A program made the translations under genes and the position numbers. The notes under the pieces were generated by a model. It had not been told where the DNA came from, did not search any database, and saw only the letters and a program-made list of their open reading frames with translations. A DNA stretch of 64,000 bases from Chrysochromulina parva (Eukaryota; Haptophyta; Prymnesiales; Chrysochromulinaceae): assembly GCA_002887195.1 (NCBI GenBank), contig PJAB01000002.1, forward strand, positions 31,721 through 95,720, given 5' to 3'. Shown in pieces: positions 63,854 to 64,000 of this stretch (positions within the stretch are counted from its first letter, which is position 1; every line of letters begins with the position of its first letter).

Positions 63854-64000
63854 ACCCAAAGGGCGGGGGTAGGGGAGGGCTATTCTTTCTGGATTCACAC
63901 ACTATCCCCACCACCTGATTTTGAACTCAGTGGTTGACCCAAAGGGGTAGGGGAGGGTATTCTTTCTGGATTCACACACTATCCCCACCACCTGATTTTG
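63854..64000 (+). repeat. About 83-bp direct repeat reaching the window edge
   Basis: Copy 1 (63854-63923) and copy 2 (63937-64000) share ACCCAAAGGGG, GTAGGGGAGGG, TATTCTTTCTGGATTCACAC and ACTATCCCCACCACCTGATT. The period is about 83 bases, with small length changes in the G-rich part. Copy 2 is cut by the window edge, so the array may continue. Confidence 0.85.

Larger units (their letters stand above)
62728..64000. other. 1.27 kb without a recognised gene
   Basis: No family is recognisable. The best coding candidate is a plus-strand frame at about 62975-63472. It is acidic in the middle and has two diverged EWYEE helical units (SEWYEEEQQQRW, MHEWYEEQCEHD) and a Cys-run end (GCCCCGAPG). It could be an exon of an unknown gene, at low confidence. 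GATGCAGCC-type short repeats lie at 63485-63535, and two direct repeats at the right end are listed separately. Confidence 0.4.

Noticed and set aside
63753..64000. CRISPR array
   Set aside because: Only two adjacent copies of each unit, no equal spacers, and the genome is eukaryotic.

Overview
The window is nuclear DNA of a GC-rich, gene-dense eukaryotic alga, most likely a haptophyte or a close relative with a secondary red-type plastid. Three things support this. Several products start with a signal peptide followed by an AFAP- or AAF-type cleavage motif, as expected for plastid import across extra membranes (ribosomal protein L13, an MFS carrier, a lumenal protein). The few introns I could reconstruct are short (about 80-170 nt), and several have GTGCG donors. 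The gene set is purely eukaryotic (exportin-7, RPB9, prefoldin 4, an R-SNARE, Sen1-type helicase, SET, CW/CXXC/MBD chromatin readers). The species assignment is inference. Genes lie on both strands with no operon logic, spaced by a few hundred bases.

Layout, left to right. 0-9 kb: a 5'-truncated unknown gene, plastid L13 (-), a 1,432-residue unknown tandem-repeat protein (+), an AlkB-like dioxygenase (+). 9-17 kb: an interleaved inverted repeat, RPB9 (+), a multi-domain DNA-methylation reader (+), an FKBP-TPR-cyclophilin dual immunophilin (+), a PAS/PNPOx fusion (-). 18-25 kb: a longin R-SNARE with a lumenal tail (+), a phospho-motif repeat protein (+), a DUF7918-like protein (-), a kinesin-light-chain-type TPR protein (-). 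25-34 kb: a sensor-like protein with LRRs (-), an alpha/beta hydrolase (+), prefoldin 4 (-), an MFS carrier (-), a GT31-like glycosyltransferase (-), and a small protein sharing a motif with the 1,432-residue protein (+). 34-43 kb: a SET methyltransferase (+), an ABM-domain protein (+), an ankyrin protein (+), a TBL/PC-esterase-like protein (+), a lumenal PsbQ-like protein (+), organellar ribosomal protein S6 (-). 43-64 kb: a giant 3,552-residue armadillo/CAP-Gly protein (-), exportin-7 (-), a Sen1/Upf1-type helicase (-), a PFK-2/FBPase-2 with a degenerate phosphatase domain (+), then about 1.3 kb with no recognised gene and two short direct repeats.

The genes do not form one pathway. Recurrent themes are plastid and organelle maintenance (L13, S6, MFS, lumenal protein, hydrolase), chromatin and RNA handling (RPB9, MBD/CW/CXXC protein, SET, helicase, AlkB), and large repeat-built scaffolds. 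Most worth a second look are the unknown D-[DE]-[IVL]-[VI]-F repeat family, the giant ARM/CAP-Gly protein, the dual immunophilin, the PFK-2 lacking phosphatase residues, and the R-SNARE with a non-canonical zero layer and sequon-rich lumenal tail. Exon boundaries were deduced by eye from splice motifs and family conservation; no transcript data were available.
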